Shown here: positions 1 through 7,890 of the stretch, piece by piece
How the letters are laid out: each line of letters begins with the position of its first letter
Numbering within the stretch: position 1 is the first letter of the stretch
The notes under the pieces: generated by a model
What the model saw: only the letters and a program-made list of their open reading frames with translations
The model's database searches: none
Told to the model about the DNA's origin: nothing
Translations under genes and position numbers: made by a program
Assembly: GCA_031419835.1 (NCBI GenBank)
Contig: JANOLP010000235.1
Coordinates: forward strand, 1 to 19,707
Length of the DNA: 19,707 nucleotides
Origin: JALYOK01 sp031419835
GTDB taxonomy: Bacteria > Pseudomonadota > Gammaproteobacteria > Burkholderiales > JALYOK01
Direction of reading: 5' to 3'

Positions 1-102
1 CTCAACAATAAGATTCGCGTTATCCAGCGCCGCGCATACGCGCTACGCGACGAAGAATACCTGCGGCTAAAAGTCCTCACTTGCATGCTGCCAGTGCTCT
101 AA
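1..102 (+). CDS. Transposase C-terminus, ISL3-like (partial, cut by window edge)
   Basis: The window opens inside a reading frame of 33 codons ending in TAA at 100-102. The visible tail, LNNKIRVIQRRAYALRDEEY followed by LRLKVLTCML, resembles the end of the DDE transposase domain of ISL3-family elements (basic, aromatic, no membrane segment). A terminal inverted repeat of the kind found in that family follows within 40 bases, which supports the call. The catalytic core lies outside the window, so whether the gene is intact cannot be judged. The family name comes from memory of the C-terminal motif and the repeat together; that it is a transposase tail is more certain than the exact family. Confidence 0.72.
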   Translation, partial: LNNKIRVIQRRAYALRDEEYLRLKVLTCMLPVL

Positions 103-113
103 AATGCCCCCAA

Positions 114-140
114 TTCACCCACACTCTTACGCGATGATCC
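114..140. repeat. Terminal inverted repeat of the left insertion sequence
   Basis: About 27 bases end in CGCGATGATCC at 140. Read on the minus strand the stretch starts GGATCATCGCGTAAGAG and continues into GTGTGGGTGAA, which has the layout of ISL3-type terminal repeats (GG.TC near the outer end, GTGGGTGAA inside). It lies just after the transposase stop codon, where the right end of such an element should be. The partner repeat is outside the window, so the outer boundary at 140 is inferred. An 8-bp target duplication would be ACAAATAT at 141-148. Confidence 0.6.
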
Positions 141-147
141 ACAAATA

Positions 148-1317
148 TTAACCTATCGCATGGCGCATCAACCGCTTTTTGAGCCACGGCGCATTATCCA
201 CGAATCTCATGCCACCATTGCGCAAACCGACGGCAATGGCCGAATCCATCGCAAACAATCCCTGCAATCCATCGGTGGCCAGGTACATTGCCGCGATTCC
301 TTCCTTGCGCGCGCGCTCGTAGCGCCGCAACACCGCGACGTCACCAACATTCTCGGGCTTTGCTCGTTCGCACAACACATGTGCTAGCGTCGCGGCGTCC
401 CGCAAACCGAGATTCAATCCCTGACCCGCCAAGGGATGAATCACATGAGCTGCGTCTCCGATCAGCGCCACACGCGATCCCACTAAGCGATCGCTGCGCA
501 GAGACGACAATGGAAAACGCGCCACCGCCGACACCAAATGCATAACGCCTAACGTGTTCGTTCCGCCGACGGCGACGGCACGACAAAATTCTTCTGCAGG
601 CAATTTGTATAATTCCTCGGCCCGCGCCGCCGACAGCGACCAAACGATGGAAATAATATTCTCGTGCAGCGGTAGCCAGGCCAAAATTCCGCCGTCAGAA
701 AACCACTGCCGCGCGACTTGGTCATGATTTTTCTCGCACTGAAAATTGGCAACGAGCGCGATTTGCTCGTAGTCTTTCTCGCTCGAGGAAAATCCGCTTT
801 CGTCGCGCACCCAAGACTTTGCGCCGTCGGCGCCCACCACTAAAGCCGCTTCGATCTTTGTCCCGTCCTCTAACGCTAAACTTACTGCGTCGGCACCAGC
901 GCTTAGCGATTTCGGCGCGGATGGGTCAAGATATTGCACGTTTGAGGCAACGGCCAATTTTTCCGCTAGCCGCCTTGCCAATAACCGATGCTCGATCATC
1001 ACCGCCATCTCATTGCGGTTGATTTCGCGCGCAGAAAACGTCAACTTCGCTTGTTTGTCGCCGAAAATTTCCATCGCGCGGATCAATGTCAACCGCTCTC
1101 GGTCTTGTGGCTGAAATACGTCGAGGCCTTCAAGCATCGCCATATTGGTCGGCGTTAATGCATACACGCGGTGATCAAATTCACCGTCCAGCGACGTGAC
1201 TTCTGGAGGCTTTCGATCGACGACAACCATGCGCAAATCACTTGCTGCAAGTTGCAACGCAAAGGTCGCGCCGACGATTCCGCCGCCGACAACAATAATA
1301 TCGGTATTTATCGACAT
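148..1317 (-). CDS. ubiI: UbiI-type FAD-dependent ubiquinone-biosynthesis hydroxylase
   Basis: This is a class A flavin monooxygenase of the UbiH/UbiF/UbiI/Coq6 family, which hydroxylates the ring of ubiquinone precursors. From ATG at 1317 it is 389 aa; a TTG nine bases upstream is possible but less likely. The Rossmann FAD motif VVGGGIVG is near residue 10, the GADGAKSWVR motif near 162, and the second FAD motif GDAAHVIHPLAGQGLNLG near 287. The C-terminus (LKKRLMRHAIG) looks complete. The UbiI assignment rests on being the second hydroxylase after pepP and ubiH, as in E. coli pepP-ubiH-ubiI (UbiI is the C5-hydroxylase there). Sequence alone does not settle regiospecificity; UbiF- or broad-specificity-like activity is possible. 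An insertion-sequence end abuts the stop codon. Confidence 0.82.
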   Translation of the reverse strand: MSINTDIIVVGGGIVGATFALQLAASDLRMVVVDRKPPEVTSLDGEFDHRVYALTPTNMAMLEGLDVFQPQDRERLTLIRAMEIFGDKQAKLTFSAREINRNEMAVMIEHRLLARRLAEKLAVASNVQYLDPSAPKSLSAGADAVSLALEDGTKIEAALVVGADGAKSWVRDESGFSSSEKDYEQIALVANFQCEKNHDQVARQWFSDGGILAWLPLHENIISIVWSLSAARAEELYKLPAEEFCRAVAVGGTNTLGVMHLVSAVARFPLSSLRSDRLVGSRVALIGDAAHVIHPLAGQGLNLGLRDAATLAHVLCERAKPENVGDVAVLRRYERARKEGIAAMYLATDGLQGLFAMDSAIAVGLRNGGMRFVDNAPWLKKRLMRHAIG

Positions 1318-1418
1318 ATGCGCCAAGGCCCAATAGCAGCGCGCCTTCCGGCACAGGCATTGCCACGAACCAACATCCAGGCGGCTTCTGGCTCCAACCC
1401 TTTTTTCATTCTTGCCAT
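1308..1418 (-). CDS. Possible 36-aa coupled small ORF between ubiH and ubiI
   Basis: The ubiH stop codon reads TAATG on the minus strand, so an ATG at 1418 shares a base with the stop. The frame it opens (start MARMKKGLEPEAAW, end GPWRICR) runs 36 codons to TAA at 1310-1308, a few codons inside ubiI in another frame. Overlapping stop and start favour translational coupling, and reading through it could bring ribosomes to the ubiI start, which has no clear Shine-Dalgarno. I recognise no domain. It may be chance in a 91-nt spacer. Confidence 0.2.
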   Translation of the reverse strand: MARMKKGLEPEAAWMLVRGNACAGRRAAIGPWRICR

Positions 1419-2575
1419 TACATCCGGCCGAACATCATCGCGCGCGCTAAGCGGCCGCGCACGAACGGTAACATTTGCAGCGCAGCCAGGCCGACGCCGC
1501 GGCCGACGCGCAGCAAGGGATGATCGTTCGAAAATGCACGCACCAACGCATCGGTAAACAATATTCCCGCGCGCGTATCGGGTTTTCGGCTGCGCTGATA
1601 ACGGCGCAATAAATTCGCGTCACCGCAATCGCCATCGGTCGGAATATCGCGAAGTAAATTCGCCAGTTGATCGGCATCGCGCAAACCTAAATTAAAACCC
1701 TGCCCCGCCACCGGATGCAGCGCCTGCGCAGCATTACCGATCAATACGGTTCGCTCCGCCACGGTGCGCTCGGCAAAACGCAAGCGCAACGGAAACTGAA
1801 AACGCGAATGCAATTTGGAAAACTTTCCGGCGTAGCCGCCAAAAATATCCTGAAACTCGTCAAGAAAATTATTATCATCGAGCGCCTTGATGCGCTCGGC
1901 TTCTTGCGGCGACACCGTCCAAACCAAACCGAACTCGTCACCGACCGGCAACAGCGCCACGGGGCCGGTCGGCGTGAAACGTTCGTAAGCAATGTTATTG
2001 TGCGGCCGATCGCTGGAAACCCGCGCCAGCAGCGCGACTTGGCCATAGTCTTTCTCTTCGATTTTTATCGACGGTAGCTGCGTCAAGCTGCGGCCGCCGT
2101 CGGCGACCACGATTAGTTTTGCGTGACAGGTTTGTCCGACGCCACCGCGAACAAAGTGAACAACGCCTTCATTTGCCGTCGTCGCAACACGATTGACCGT
2201 TGCGCCATCGGTGATCGTCAGTCCGCCGCGTTCCGCTCGCGCGAGCAGTGCCATGACCAACGCGCGATAGCTCAATGTGTAGCCCAGCGCCGGCACATCG
2301 AATTCACGCGCATGCAAAACGCTTTGGCCAAATCCACCGCGTTGCGTGACGTGAATGGTGCTGATTGGCGTCGCGGGCAAGTCACTGGGCCATGCGCCCA
2401 AGTCACTCAAAATCAACCGGCTGCCCGCTGCCAACGCTAACGTACGTGTGTCGGAAGCCGCGCCAATATTGGCTTCCAGCACGATCACTCGACGACCTTG
2501 CGTGTGCGCCGCGAGCGCGAACGCAAGCCCAATTGGCCCACCACCGATCACAACGATGTCGGCAACACCGCTCAT
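1418..2575 (-). CDS. ubiH: UbiH, 2-octaprenyl-6-methoxyphenol hydroxylase type
   Basis: This is a 385-aa FAD-dependent monooxygenase of ubiquinone biosynthesis, in E. coli responsible for the C1 hydroxylation. The N-terminal dinucleotide motif VVIGGGPIGLAFAL is at residues 8-21, the NAD(P)H/FAD motif VVADGGRS near 156-163, and GNAAQALHPVAGQGFNLG at 280-297. That last motif has Asn where most of the family, including the neighbouring paralogue, has Asp; E. coli UbiH has the same GNAAQ form, which points to UbiH rather than UbiF or UbiI. Its ATG overlaps the pepP stop codon as ATGA, so the two are translationally coupled. UbiH belongs to the soluble Ubi complex described in E. coli. Confidence 0.92.
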   Translation of the reverse strand: MSGVADIVVIGGGPIGLAFALAAHTQGRRVIVLEANIGAASDTRTLALAAGSRLILSDLGAWPSDLPATPISTIHVTQRGGFGQSVLHAREFDVPALGYTLSYRALVMALLARAERGGLTITDGATVNRVATTANEGVVHFVRGGVGQTCHAKLIVVADGGRSLTQLPSIKIEEKDYGQVALLARVSSDRPHNNIAYERFTPTGPVALLPVGDEFGLVWTVSPQEAERIKALDDNNFLDEFQDIFGGYAGKFSKLHSRFQFPLRLRFAERTVAERTVLIGNAAQALHPVAGQGFNLGLRDADQLANLLRDIPTDGDCGDANLLRRYQRSRKPDTRAGILFTDALVRAFSNDHPLLRVGRGVGLAALQMLPFVRGRLARAMMFGRM

Positions 2576-3873
2576 GCGCGCTGCATCACCGCTTCAATAT
2601 CGCGCACGGTTTTTGGCGGATTGGTCAGCACATCGCATCCCGATTTTGTGACCAAGACGTCGTCTTCAATGCGAATGCCGATATTCCAAAACGCCTTCGG
2701 CACATTTTTCGCCGGACGAATATAACAGCCCGGCTCCACCGTTAACACCATGCCCGGCGCCAGTTTCACTGACTTGCCATTTTTTTTGTAGTCGCCGGCG
2801 TCGTGCACATCAAGCCCGAGCCAATGGCCGGTTCGATGCATGTAAAACTGGCGATAGTCACCCGTCTCGATCACTTTATCGACCGAGCCTTTGCATAGTT
2901 TGAAGTCGATCATGCCACGCACCAACACGCGCAGCGCAGCGTCGTGATAGGCCTCAAATGCCGCGCCGGGTTTTACGGCCTCGATTGCTTTGCCTTGCGC
3001 AGCGAGCACCAGTTCGTAGACGTCGCGCTGTGCGGCAGTGAATTTTCCGCTTACCGGAAATGTGCGCGTGATATCCGACGCGTATCCATTCAATTCGCAA
3101 CCAGCGTCGATCAACAAAAGATCTCCCGCGTTTAATCGATCTTTGTTTTCCACGTAATGCAGCACGCACGCGTTCGCACCGCCAGCGACGATCGATGTAT
3201 AGGCCGGCGCTTGCGAACCGCTGCTGCGAAATTCATGGAGAATTTCTGCTTCGACTTGAAACTCCATCATGCCAGGCTGCGTCGTTTGCATCGCGCGGCG
3301 ATGCGCATCGGAGGCAATCGCGGCAGCACTACGCATAGTTTTGATTTCGTCGGCATCTTTGAACAAGCGCATGTCGTCGAGCACAGTGCAGACATCTTGA
3401 ATTTCCGTCGGCGCCGAAATGCCGCTGCGCACCTGCGCTTTCACTTGATTAATCCAACCGACAACGCGCGCGTCCCAACCAGAATCGGCGCCGAGCGGAA
3501 AGTGCAATACCGGCTGATTGGCGATGAGTTTGGGCATCATCTCGTCAAGCTTGGCGATCGGATAGGCTTCGTCGAACGCAAATGCTTTTTGCGCCGCTTT
3601 TGGGCCGTAGCGAAAACCGTCCCAAATTTCGCGCGTCAAATCTTTCTCGCGGCAAAATAGAATCATCTTGGATGATTTTCCACCGCTGATCACTGCGACC
3701 GTCTCGGGTTCGATAAAGCCGGTGAGGTAATAAAAATAACTATCGAAACGATACTGAAAATGGGTATCGCGATTGCGCGCGCGCTCCGGCGCGGTCGGGA
3801 TGATGGCAATGCCGCTGCCTATGGCTTTGGCAAACTGGGCGCGACGGCGTTGATAGCGGGAAATAGGGATCAA
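2572..3873 (-). CDS. pepP: Xaa-Pro aminopeptidase P (M24B family)
   Basis: PepP is a cytosolic dimanganese peptidase that removes the N-terminal residue from peptides with proline second. At 433 aa it is close to the 441 aa of the E. coli enzyme. An N-terminal domain (about 1-170) precedes the pita-bread catalytic domain, whose five metal ligands are all visible: Asp256 and Asp267 (DAGCELNGYASDITR), His350 (HRTGHWLG), Glu380 (VEPGCY) and Glu403 (RIEDD). The start appears to be TTG at 3873, preceded by AAAGG at a good distance; no in-frame ATG lies just upstream. The gene starts 22 nt after murU and overlaps ubiH by 4 nt. Its linkage with ubiH and ubiI is conserved in Proteobacteria, with no obvious functional reason. 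Confidence 0.95.
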   Translation of the reverse strand: MIPISRYQRRRAQFAKAIGSGIAIIPTAPERARNRDTHFQYRFDSYFYYLTGFIEPETVAVISGGKSSKMILFCREKDLTREIWDGFRYGPKAAQKAFAFDEAYPIAKLDEMMPKLIANQPVLHFPLGADSGWDARVVGWINQVKAQVRSGISAPTEIQDVCTVLDDMRLFKDADEIKTMRSAAAIASDAHRRAMQTTQPGMMEFQVEAEILHEFRSSGSQAPAYTSIVAGGANACVLHYVENKDRLNAGDLLLIDAGCELNGYASDITRTFPVSGKFTAAQRDVYELVLAAQGKAIEAVKPGAAFEAYHDAALRVLVRGMIDFKLCKGSVDKVIETGDYRQFYMHRTGHWLGLDVHDAGDYKKNGKSVKLAPGMVLTVEPGCYIRPAKNVPKAFWNIGIRIEDDVLVTKSGCDVLTNPPKTVRDIEAVMQRA

Positions 3874-3895
3874 GTGGTGCCTTTGAATGGAGTGT

Positions 3896-4591
3896 TCAAT
3901 GTATGACTTTGCTTTGCAATGCTTCGTTCAACCGCGCAAGCCGCGCGGGCGTGCCGACATCGGTCCACATACCCGAGAAATGCTCGCCACTGACACGGCC
4001 GTCGGCAATACCGGCGCGAATCAACGGTGCGAGCGCGGCCTTTTCGCCACGCGGAATGCCGTGAAAAAGTTCCGGCCGATAGATGCCCATGCCGCTGAAC
4101 GTCAAGCACGGCGCGCCTTCCGGCACGAGCAGGCCATTTTGTAAAACGAAATCACCATCGGGATGATGCTCCGGGTTATTGACTAATACCAGATGTGCGC
4201 TGCGTGATGAATCTTCTTGCAACAGCAACGCTTCGGCGTGTAAATCGCGAAAATCGAAATCGCAAAAAATATCGGCGTTGACCACCGCGAACGCTTGATC
4301 ACCTAGTAACGGCAGTGCGTTGGCGATGCCGCCTGCAGTCTCCAATGCGCTCGTTTCCGGAGAATAAAAAATATCGATATCGAAGTCTTCGCCATTGCCG
4401 AGTTGGTGCTCGATCATTTCGCCCAGATTTGCGTGATTGATCACGATCGCGTCAAAACCGGCAAGCGCGAGTTTCTCGACATGCCACACGATCAGAGGCT
4501 TACCGCCCACTTGCAACAGTGGCTTGGGAATCGTATCGGTCAGCGGACGCATGCGTTCGCCGCGGCCAGCCGCGAGAATCATCGCCTTCAT
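3896..4591 (-). CDS. murU: MurU, N-acetylmuramate-1-phosphate uridylyltransferase
   Basis: MurU is a nucleotidyltransferase that converts MurNAc-1-phosphate and UTP to UDP-MurNAc in the cell-wall recycling route that bypasses MurA. The protein is 231 aa from ATG at 4591. The signature LAAGRGERMRPLTDTIPKPL occupies residues 6-25, and the metal-binding segment VVNADIFCDFD lies around 104-114. The start is fixed by the upstream gene: TGA of amgK, one base, then ATG. A longer frame from ATG at 4636 would overlap amgK by 44 nt and add residues with no counterpart before the nucleotide-binding motif. The tight amgK-murU pair separates this from generic sugar nucleotidyltransferases such as RmlA or GlmU. 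Confidence 0.9.
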   Translation of the reverse strand: MKAMILAAGRGERMRPLTDTIPKPLLQVGGKPLIVWHVEKLALAGFDAIVINHANLGEMIEHQLGNGEDFDIDIFYSPETSALETAGGIANALPLLGDQAFAVVNADIFCDFDFRDLHAEALLLQEDSSRSAHLVLVNNPEHHPDGDFVLQNGLLVPEGAPCLTFSGMGIYRPELFHGIPRGEKAALAPLIRAGIADGRVSGEHFSGMWTDVGTPARLARLNEALQSKVIH

Positions 4592-4592
4592 A

Positions 4593-5585
4593 TCAAAAGC
4601 TGAATCCCACTTTAGCGTCGGCGCCGTGGATCTCATCGAGTAGTTTCAGCAGCGGGCGCAATTCGCCGTAGCGCTCGCAAGCGTGCCGAATATAGCCGAT
4701 GAAGCGTGGAATATCGGTGAGATAGTGGGGCTTACCATCGCGATAATTAATGCGCGCGAAAATACCCGCGACCTTGAGATGGCGCTGCAATCCCATATAT
4801 TCGACGTCGCGGTAAAAATCGGCAAAATCCTCGCGCACCGGCAAACCCGCCTTGCGCGCGCGCTCCCAATAGCGAATGGTCCAATCGAGCACGCGTTCTT
4901 CGTCCCAGGAAATGAACGCATCGCGAAACAATGACGCGACGTCGTAGGAAATCGGGCCGATGACCGCGTCTAGAAAATCGATAATACCGGGATTCGGCGT
5001 GGTCGCCATTAAGTTTCGCGGCATGTAGTCGCGGTGAACATAAACGGTTGGCTGCGCCAAATTGTTTTTCAGAATCAGCGAAAACACCTGTTCCAAGCGC
5101 TCGCGTTGTCCCGCGCTCAACGCCAGCTTCAAATGTTTGGCGACATACCAATCGGGAAACAAGTTCAGTTCGCGACGCAGCAAAGCCTCATCGTACGGCG
5201 GCAATTCATTGGCGCGCGTGGCGAGTTGCCATATCACCAACGCGTCAATCGCATCGAGGAAAAGCGGATGTGCTTTGTCCCCTTGCAACGCGTTCAAGTA
5301 AGTTAGGCTACCCAGATCGGTTAGCAACAAAAAACCCTGATCGAGATCGCTGGCCAAAATTTGCGGAACGTTCAAGCCCGCTGCTTGCATCAGACCCGCG
5401 ACATGAATGAACGGCCGACAGTCTTCTTTGTCCGGCGGTGCATCCATGACAATTTGCGTCGTGCCACGTACGGCAACGCGAAAATAGCGCCGAAAACTGG
5501 CGTCGCTCGACGCCGGCGTAATTCGATATTGCTCGCCGGGAAAGCGTTTTTCGAGCCAAGTTTGCAGCAGATTGTGGCGATCCAA
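4593..5585 (-). CDS. amgK: AmgK, anomeric MurNAc/GlcNAc kinase
   Basis: AmgK is a sugar kinase with the aminoglycoside-phosphotransferase fold that phosphorylates recycled MurNAc (and GlcNAc) at the anomeric carbon, giving the MurU substrate. It is 330 aa. The catalytic loop VHRDYMPRNLM at residues 183-193 carries the Asp and Asn of the kinase centre, and IIDFLDA at 201-207 holds the metal-binding Asp. Early residues SSDASFRRYFRV form the nucleotide-binding strand-loop region. The start appears to be TTG at 5585, with GGAG six bases upstream and no in-frame ATG nearby. It is the first gene of the minus operon and diverges from lptD, an arrangement also known in Pseudomonas. Together AmgK and MurU are known to confer intrinsic fosfomycin tolerance. 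Confidence 0.9.
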   Translation of the reverse strand: MDRHNLLQTWLEKRFPGEQYRITPASSDASFRRYFRVAVRGTTQIVMDAPPDKEDCRPFIHVAGLMQAAGLNVPQILASDLDQGFLLLTDLGSLTYLNALQGDKAHPLFLDAIDALVIWQLATRANELPPYDEALLRRELNLFPDWYVAKHLKLALSAGQRERLEQVFSLILKNNLAQPTVYVHRDYMPRNLMATTPNPGIIDFLDAVIGPISYDVASLFRDAFISWDEERVLDWTIRYWERARKAGLPVREDFADFYRDVEYMGLQRHLKVAGIFARINYRDGKPHYLTDIPRFIGYIRHACERYGELRPLLKLLDEIHGADAKVGFSF

Positions 5586-5664
5586 GCACGACTCCGTAGA
5601 ACGAATGAAATATACTAGTGAATTTTAGCATCCAATAACGTCGCTCACTTCATCCCAAACATTG
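5586..5664. promoter_or_regulatory. Divergent promoter region between amgK and lptD
   Basis: This 79-nt gap is the only space available for starting both operons, amgK leftward and lptD rightward. On the plus strand TATACT at 5611-5616 fits a sigma-70 -10 box for lptD, but I find no good -35 at 16-18 bases upstream. On the minus strand TATATT overlaps the same AT-rich stretch with a poor TATTGG -35. The overlap suggests the two promoters share DNA and may compete. No operator or SigmaE consensus was recognised. Confidence 0.4.
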
Positions 5665-7890
5665 ATGCCAATTCTTTTTCTGCTGATTATTTATCTGGGC
5701 ATCACGCCGATAAGCGCATTCGCCGACGATCCCGCCACCATCGCGGCACCGCCCGACGCGATTCCCGGAATCACATCGCGCCAGCTACGAAAAATGCCGA
5801 TCTCGCTGGAGGCCGATCAGTTGCAAGGGCGCATCAATCGCGACCTCGAAGCGAGTGGTGGGGTCGTACTCAAGCAAGGCGATCTCATACTCAAAACCGA
5901 ACAGCTCTATTTTCTCGAGCCGGAGCAAGAGGTCACGACAATCGGCGCCGTACATTTCGAGAAAAACGGCGACATTATTGACGGCGACGATCTACGCTAC
6001 GATATCGATGAAAGCACGGGTCACATGAGTGCGCCCAACTTTCGTTTGGCGAAAACACCGGATCGTAAACGCGCCGGCCGCGGCAACGCCCGGCGCATCG
6101 ACTTCCTCGGCGAAAAGCACGAACGGCTGACGGATAGCCGCTATACCACTTGCGCGGTGGGGCAAGACGATTGGTTTTTACGCGTCAAAGATTTAGACTT
6201 GGATCGAACTACCGAAGTCGGTACGGCACGCAACGCCAGCGTTGAATTCATGGGCGTTCCGCTATTGTATTTGCCGTGGGTCAGCTTTCCGTTAAGCGAC
6301 AAACGTAAGACCGGGTTTTTGCCTCCGACCATCGGAACGACGGGTCGTAGCGGATTGGAAATTTCCGTGCCGTATTATTGGAACATCGCGCCAAACATGG
6401 ATGCGACATTCGTACCGCGAGTACTTTCGAAACGCGGCATTCAATTACAGAATGAGTTTCGTTATTTGTGGCCGACGTTCGTCGGTGAACTGCACGCTGA
6501 TTTGCTCCCGCATGATCGAGCCTTTGGTAACAACCGCGAATTTCTTGCGTTGCGCCACGATCACAATTTATCGCGCGGCTGGACCGGACGATTAAATTTC
6601 CAGCGCGCATCCGATGACAATTATTTTCGCGACTTAAGCACTCGCGTCGCCGATACCTCCACGACCAACCTGCCGCGTGACGCCGAACTTCGATACGGCA
6701 ACGAGTTCTGGACGTTTACGACGCGTATGTTGAGCTATCAAACGCTACAGGATCCGGATCCCGCGAAACGCATTGAAATCCCCTACCGCCTGCGGCCACA
6801 GCTACTACTGTTGGGTAGTAAGCCCGATTACTACGGTGCCGACCTTCATCTAGAATCGGAGCTGACCCAATTTAGTCACCCGAGCAAAACCGACGGCCAA
6901 CGTTTTTTGCTTTATCCCAGTATCAGCTATCCGCTCGCGAATAATTTTTCTTATATCACGCCCAAGCTCGGCTACCACTACACGCGCTATAAACTCACCG
7001 ATAACGTTACGGGCGATAGTCAACTTAGTCGAGATGTGCCGATTTTCAGCGTCGACAGCGGTATGTTCTTCGAGCGCGAATTTAACTACAAACTACGGCC
7101 CTATCGTCAAACCCTCGAACCGAGGTTTTACTACGTTCACATTCCGTTTCGCGATCAAAGTCAGTTTCCGAAATTCTCCACGTCGGAATCGGATTTCAAT
7201 TTCGCGCAAATTTTTACCGAGAATCAGTTCGTTGGTGGCGACCGGATCAACGATGTCAATCAACTTACCGCAGCCCTGACCAGCCGTTTTATCGAAGACG
7301 AAACGGGAATAGAGCGGCTGCGCGCTGCGATCGGCCAACGCTATTATTTCGAAAAGCAACAAGTGACATTGGACAATCCGGCGCGCGATGGACTGTCGTC
7401 GGACATTCTCGCTGCATTGTCCGGCCAGCTTTCGTCCAAATGGTCTTTGGACCTGGCCGTTCAATATAATCCGGACAAAAATCGTACAGAAAAATTCAGC
7501 GCCGGCGCGCGCTACAATCCGGGCCCAGGAAAAGTCATCAACCTTGCCTATCGCTCGCGCGCGGCGACGGCGGCGTTGCCCGACCCGATTCATCAAGTCG
7601 ATATCTCAGGCCAATGGCCTATTACCTCGCGCTGGTATGGCCTGGGACGATTCAACTATTCGCTACGCGATCGCAAGGTGGTGGAGGGTCTGGCAGGGCT
7701 TGAGTATAATAAGGATTGCTGGGCGTTACGATTAGTTGCCCATCGGCTCGCAACCGCCGAACAACAAGTATCCACCTCATTTTTTGTGCAACTTGAATTG
7801 AATGGGCTATCCCGATTAGGCAACAATCCGTTGGAGGCGTTAAAGCAAAACATTCCCGGATATATGAAATCTCAAGAGATCAATCCATGA
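5665..7890 (+). CDS. lptD: LptD, outer-membrane LPS-assembly protein
   Basis: LptD is the beta-barrel of the LptDE translocon that inserts lipopolysaccharide into the outer leaflet. It is 741 aa from ATG at 5665; a TTG one codon earlier is the alternative. A signal peptide (LFLLIIYLGITPISAFA) should be cleaved before DDPAT. The LptA-like OstA domain spans about 45-165 (ISLEADQLQGRINRDLEASG onward). The rest, rich in alternating aromatic and polar residues, is the LptD barrel, starting near the conserved VPLLYLPWVSFPL. Only two cysteines are present, Cys163 and Cys685, against four in E. coli. lptD overlaps surA by 4 nt (ATGA), linking the barrel to the chaperone needed to fold it. Confidence 0.96.
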   Translation: MPILFLLIIYLGITPISAFADDPATIAAPPDAIPGITSRQLRKMPISLEADQLQGRINRDLEASGGVVLKQGDLILKTEQLYFLEPEQEVTTIGAVHFEKNGDIIDGDDLRYDIDESTGHMSAPNFRLAKTPDRKRAGRGNARRIDFLGEKHERLTDSRYTTCAVGQDDWFLRVKDLDLDRTTEVGTARNASVEFMGVPLLYLPWVSFPLSDKRKTGFLPPTIGTTGRSGLEISVPYYWNIAPNMDATFVPRVLSKRGIQLQNEFRYLWPTFVGELHADLLPHDRAFGNNREFLALRHDHNLSRGWTGRLNFQRASDDNYFRDLSTRVADTSTTNLPRDAELRYGNEFWTFTTRMLSYQTLQDPDPAKRIEIPYRLRPQLLLLGSKPDYYGADLHLESELTQFSHPSKTDGQRFLLYPSISYPLANNFSYITPKLGYHYTRYKLTDNVTGDSQLSRDVPIFSVDSGMFFEREFNYKLRPYRQTLEPRFYYVHIPFRDQSQFPKFSTSESDFNFAQIFTENQFVGGDRINDVNQLTAALTSRFIEDETGIERLRAAIGQRYYFEKQQVTLDNPARDGLSSDILAALSGQLSSKWSLDLAVQYNPDKNRTEKFSAGARYNPGPGKVINLAYRSRAATAALPDPIHQVDISGQWPITSRWYGLGRFNYSLRDRKVVEGLAGLEYNKDCWALRLVAHRLATAEQQVSTSFFVQLELNGLSRLGNNPLEALKQNIPGYMKSQEINP

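Noticed and set aside
3157..3660. Plus-strand open frame of 167 codons opposite pepP
   Set aside because: It lies wholly antisense to a gene with a complete set of catalytic residues, is rich in Arg and His as expected for a shadow frame, and shows no domain.
4592..4636. A longer MurU start at ATG 4636
   Set aside because: It would overlap amgK by 44 nt and add 15 residues before the nucleotide-binding motif; the TGA-T-ATG junction at 4595-4589 gives the usual start.
7093..7596. Minus-strand open frame of 167 codons inside lptD
   Set aside because: It is antisense to the LptD barrel, with shadow-like composition and no recognisable motif.
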